In this document: piece by piece, positions 63,255 to 64,000 of the stretch
How the letters are laid out: the number at the start of each line of letters is the position of its first letter
Numbering within the stretch: position 1 is the first letter of the stretch
Assembly: GCF_029194005.1 (NCBI RefSeq)
Contig: NZ_JARFVA010000001.1
Coordinates: forward strand, 868,001 to 932,000
DNA from: Flagellimonas okinawensis
Lineage (GTDB): Bacteria > Bacteroidota > Bacteroidia > Flavobacteriales > Flavobacteriaceae
Direction: 5' to 3'
DNA length: 64,000 nt
Program-made: the position numbers and the translations under genes
The notes under the pieces: model-generated
What the model saw: only the letters and a program-made list of their open reading frames with translations
Databases searched by the model: none
Told to the model about the DNA's origin: nothing

Positions 63255-63542
63255 ATGGAAGAAAAACCACTTACCGAATTAACCGATCAGGAATTACTTC
63301 TAAAAGCCAACAAGCATAAATCCTATAAAACATACGACGCCTTGGTTGTTGGATTATTGATAGGGATTGCAATTTATAGCACTGTTAAAAATGGATTTGA
63401 CCTACTTACCTTTCTCCCGCTGATCTATATTCCAATAGCTGGCAAAAACAAAAAGACCAGGGAAAAGCTGGACCAACTCATAAAGGAAAGAAATCTATCC
63501 TCTCATATAAAGAATCAGGATTCAAAATCAACAAACGAATAG
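63255..63542 (+). CDS. Small two-helix membrane protein, unknown
   Basis: 95 residues from ATG 63255 (MEEKPLTELTDQELLLKANK). Two hydrophobic helices (about 30-45 and 54-66) are separated by a short loop, and the end is basic and polar (KTREKLDQLIKERNLSS). It resembles flavobacterial proteins sometimes labelled redox-active disulfide protein 2, but it has no cysteine. The next gene starts three bases after its stop. Function unknown. Confidence 0.75.
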   Translation: MEEKPLTELTDQELLLKANKHKSYKTYDALVVGLLIGIAIYSTVKNGFDLLTFLPLIYIPIAGKNKKTREKLDQLIKERNLSSHIKNQDSKSTNE

Positions 63543-63545
63543 CAA

Positions 63546-64000
63546 ATGACCGGACCGGATAAAGACCAAAAGTTCCCTTTGGCACATTACAACAGACTTT
63601 GTTTTCTTAAAAACATCATTACCAATCCAAATATCATTGTTGGCGACTACACCTATTATGATGATTTTGAAAACGTGGAAAACTTTGAAAAAAACGTCAA
63701 GTATCATTTTGACTTTATTGGCGACAAACTCATTATAGGTAAGTTTTGTATGATTGCTTCAGATGTTAAGTTTATTATGAACGGGGCCAATCATCTTACC
63801 GAAAGCCTATCCACCTATCCTTTCTCCATATTTGGCAACGGATGGGAAAAGGCCATGGAAGGAAAAACCTATCCGCAAAAAGGTGACATTAACATAGGAA
63901 ATGATGTTTGGATAGGATACAACGCCACCATAATGGCCGGTGTTACTATTGGTGACGGTGCAATAATCGCCACAAACTCCACTGTGGTAAAAGATGTAGA
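63546..64000 (+). CDS. CatB/Vat-like O-acetyltransferase, 3' end outside window
   Basis: About 151 residues are visible from ATG 63546 (MTGPDKDQKFPLAHYNRLCF). The hexapeptide-repeat fold of xenobiotic acetyltransferases is clear: VGDYTYYDDFENVENFEKNV, IGKFCMIASDVKFIMNGANH with the catalytic His at its end, then IGNDVWIGYNATIMAGVTIG and DGAIIATNSTVVKDV. CatB/VatD members acetylate chloramphenicol or streptogramin A, but many chromosomal relatives act on sugars. The gene runs past the end of the window. Confidence 0.9.
   Translation, partial: MTGPDKDQKFPLAHYNRLCFLKNIITNPNIIVGDYTYYDDFENVENFEKNVKYHFDFIGDKLIIGKFCMIASDVKFIMNGANHLTESLSTYPFSIFGNGWEKAMEGKTYPQKGDINIGNDVWIGYNATIMAGVTIGDGAIIATNSTVVKDV

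Overview
The window looks like ordinary chromosome of a marine-type Flavobacteriaceae (Bacteroidota), perhaps close to the Muricauda/Allomuricauda group. The genus is a guess; the family is well supported. The support is: a SecA of about 1120 residues whose C-terminus lacks the usual zinc motif; a type IX secretion (type B) sorting domain; DUF2795, DUF5606, DUF3276 (PUR) and DUF1573 proteins typical of this phylum; a long NusB; a cyclophilin-FKBP fusion; and many -10 elements of the form TAnnTTTG instead of TATAAT. No tRNA, rRNA, CRISPR array, insertion sequence, phage gene or integration scar was recognised. Coding density is high and codon use looks uniform, so I see no clear accessory island.

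Layout. 1-9.4 kb: DUF2795 protein, secA, an orphan sensor histidine kinase, a secreted small protein coupled to a 31-residue membrane peptide, a lipoprotein MsrA, and an ECF sigma / membrane anti-sigma / DUF4097-like operon. 9.5-15.5 kb: ohr, meaB, then an envelope-sugar block (DPM1-like GT2, YbhN-like membrane protein, GT39 ArnT-like transferase, PAP2 phosphatase). 15.5-25.6 kb: MATE pump, mazG, SGNH esterase, GH20 hexosaminidase, DUF5606, def, ruvX, dapD and three glycosyltransferase-like genes. 25.6-31.3 kb: tsaC, cca, ctaA, a plasmid-ORF3-like protein, a nucleoid-associated protein and a convergent unknown protein in which I see kinase-like motifs. 31.4-38.4 kb: ABC transporter pair, T9SS-exported repeat protein, uvrB, small heat-shock protein, TerB-like protein and a small secreted protein.

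38.7-49.3 kb: sucC, LON-domain protein, lysA, thioredoxin-like protein, guaB, a FecA-like TonB receptor behind a palindrome-flanked promoter, and the pyrD-lysE-HMG-CoA lyase operon. 49.4-58.8 kb: secreted small protein, pepT with a YdeI-like gene, an amidohydrolase, a Tat-exported Gfo/Idh/MocA oxidoreductase, the nusB-DUF1573-yajC operon, an ABC exporter and a PUR protein. 58.8-64 kb: redox and stress genes (redoxin, GNAT, DinB, Prx6-type peroxiredoxin, cold-shock protein), two tandem related membrane miniproteins, the PPIase fusion, a small membrane protein and a CatB-like acetyltransferase cut by the window end.

Themes that tie genes together are protein export (secA, yajC, T9SS cargo, lipoproteins), envelope glycan modification, diaminopimelate/lysine synthesis (dapD, lysA) and oxidative or envelope stress. 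I did not find a convincing new multi-gene defence or mobile system. The best leads are the unannotated kinase-like protein at 30.2-31.3 kb, the membrane miniproteins at 5.3 and 61.7-62.0 kb, and the sigma / anti-sigma / helix-inserted DUF4097 operon.
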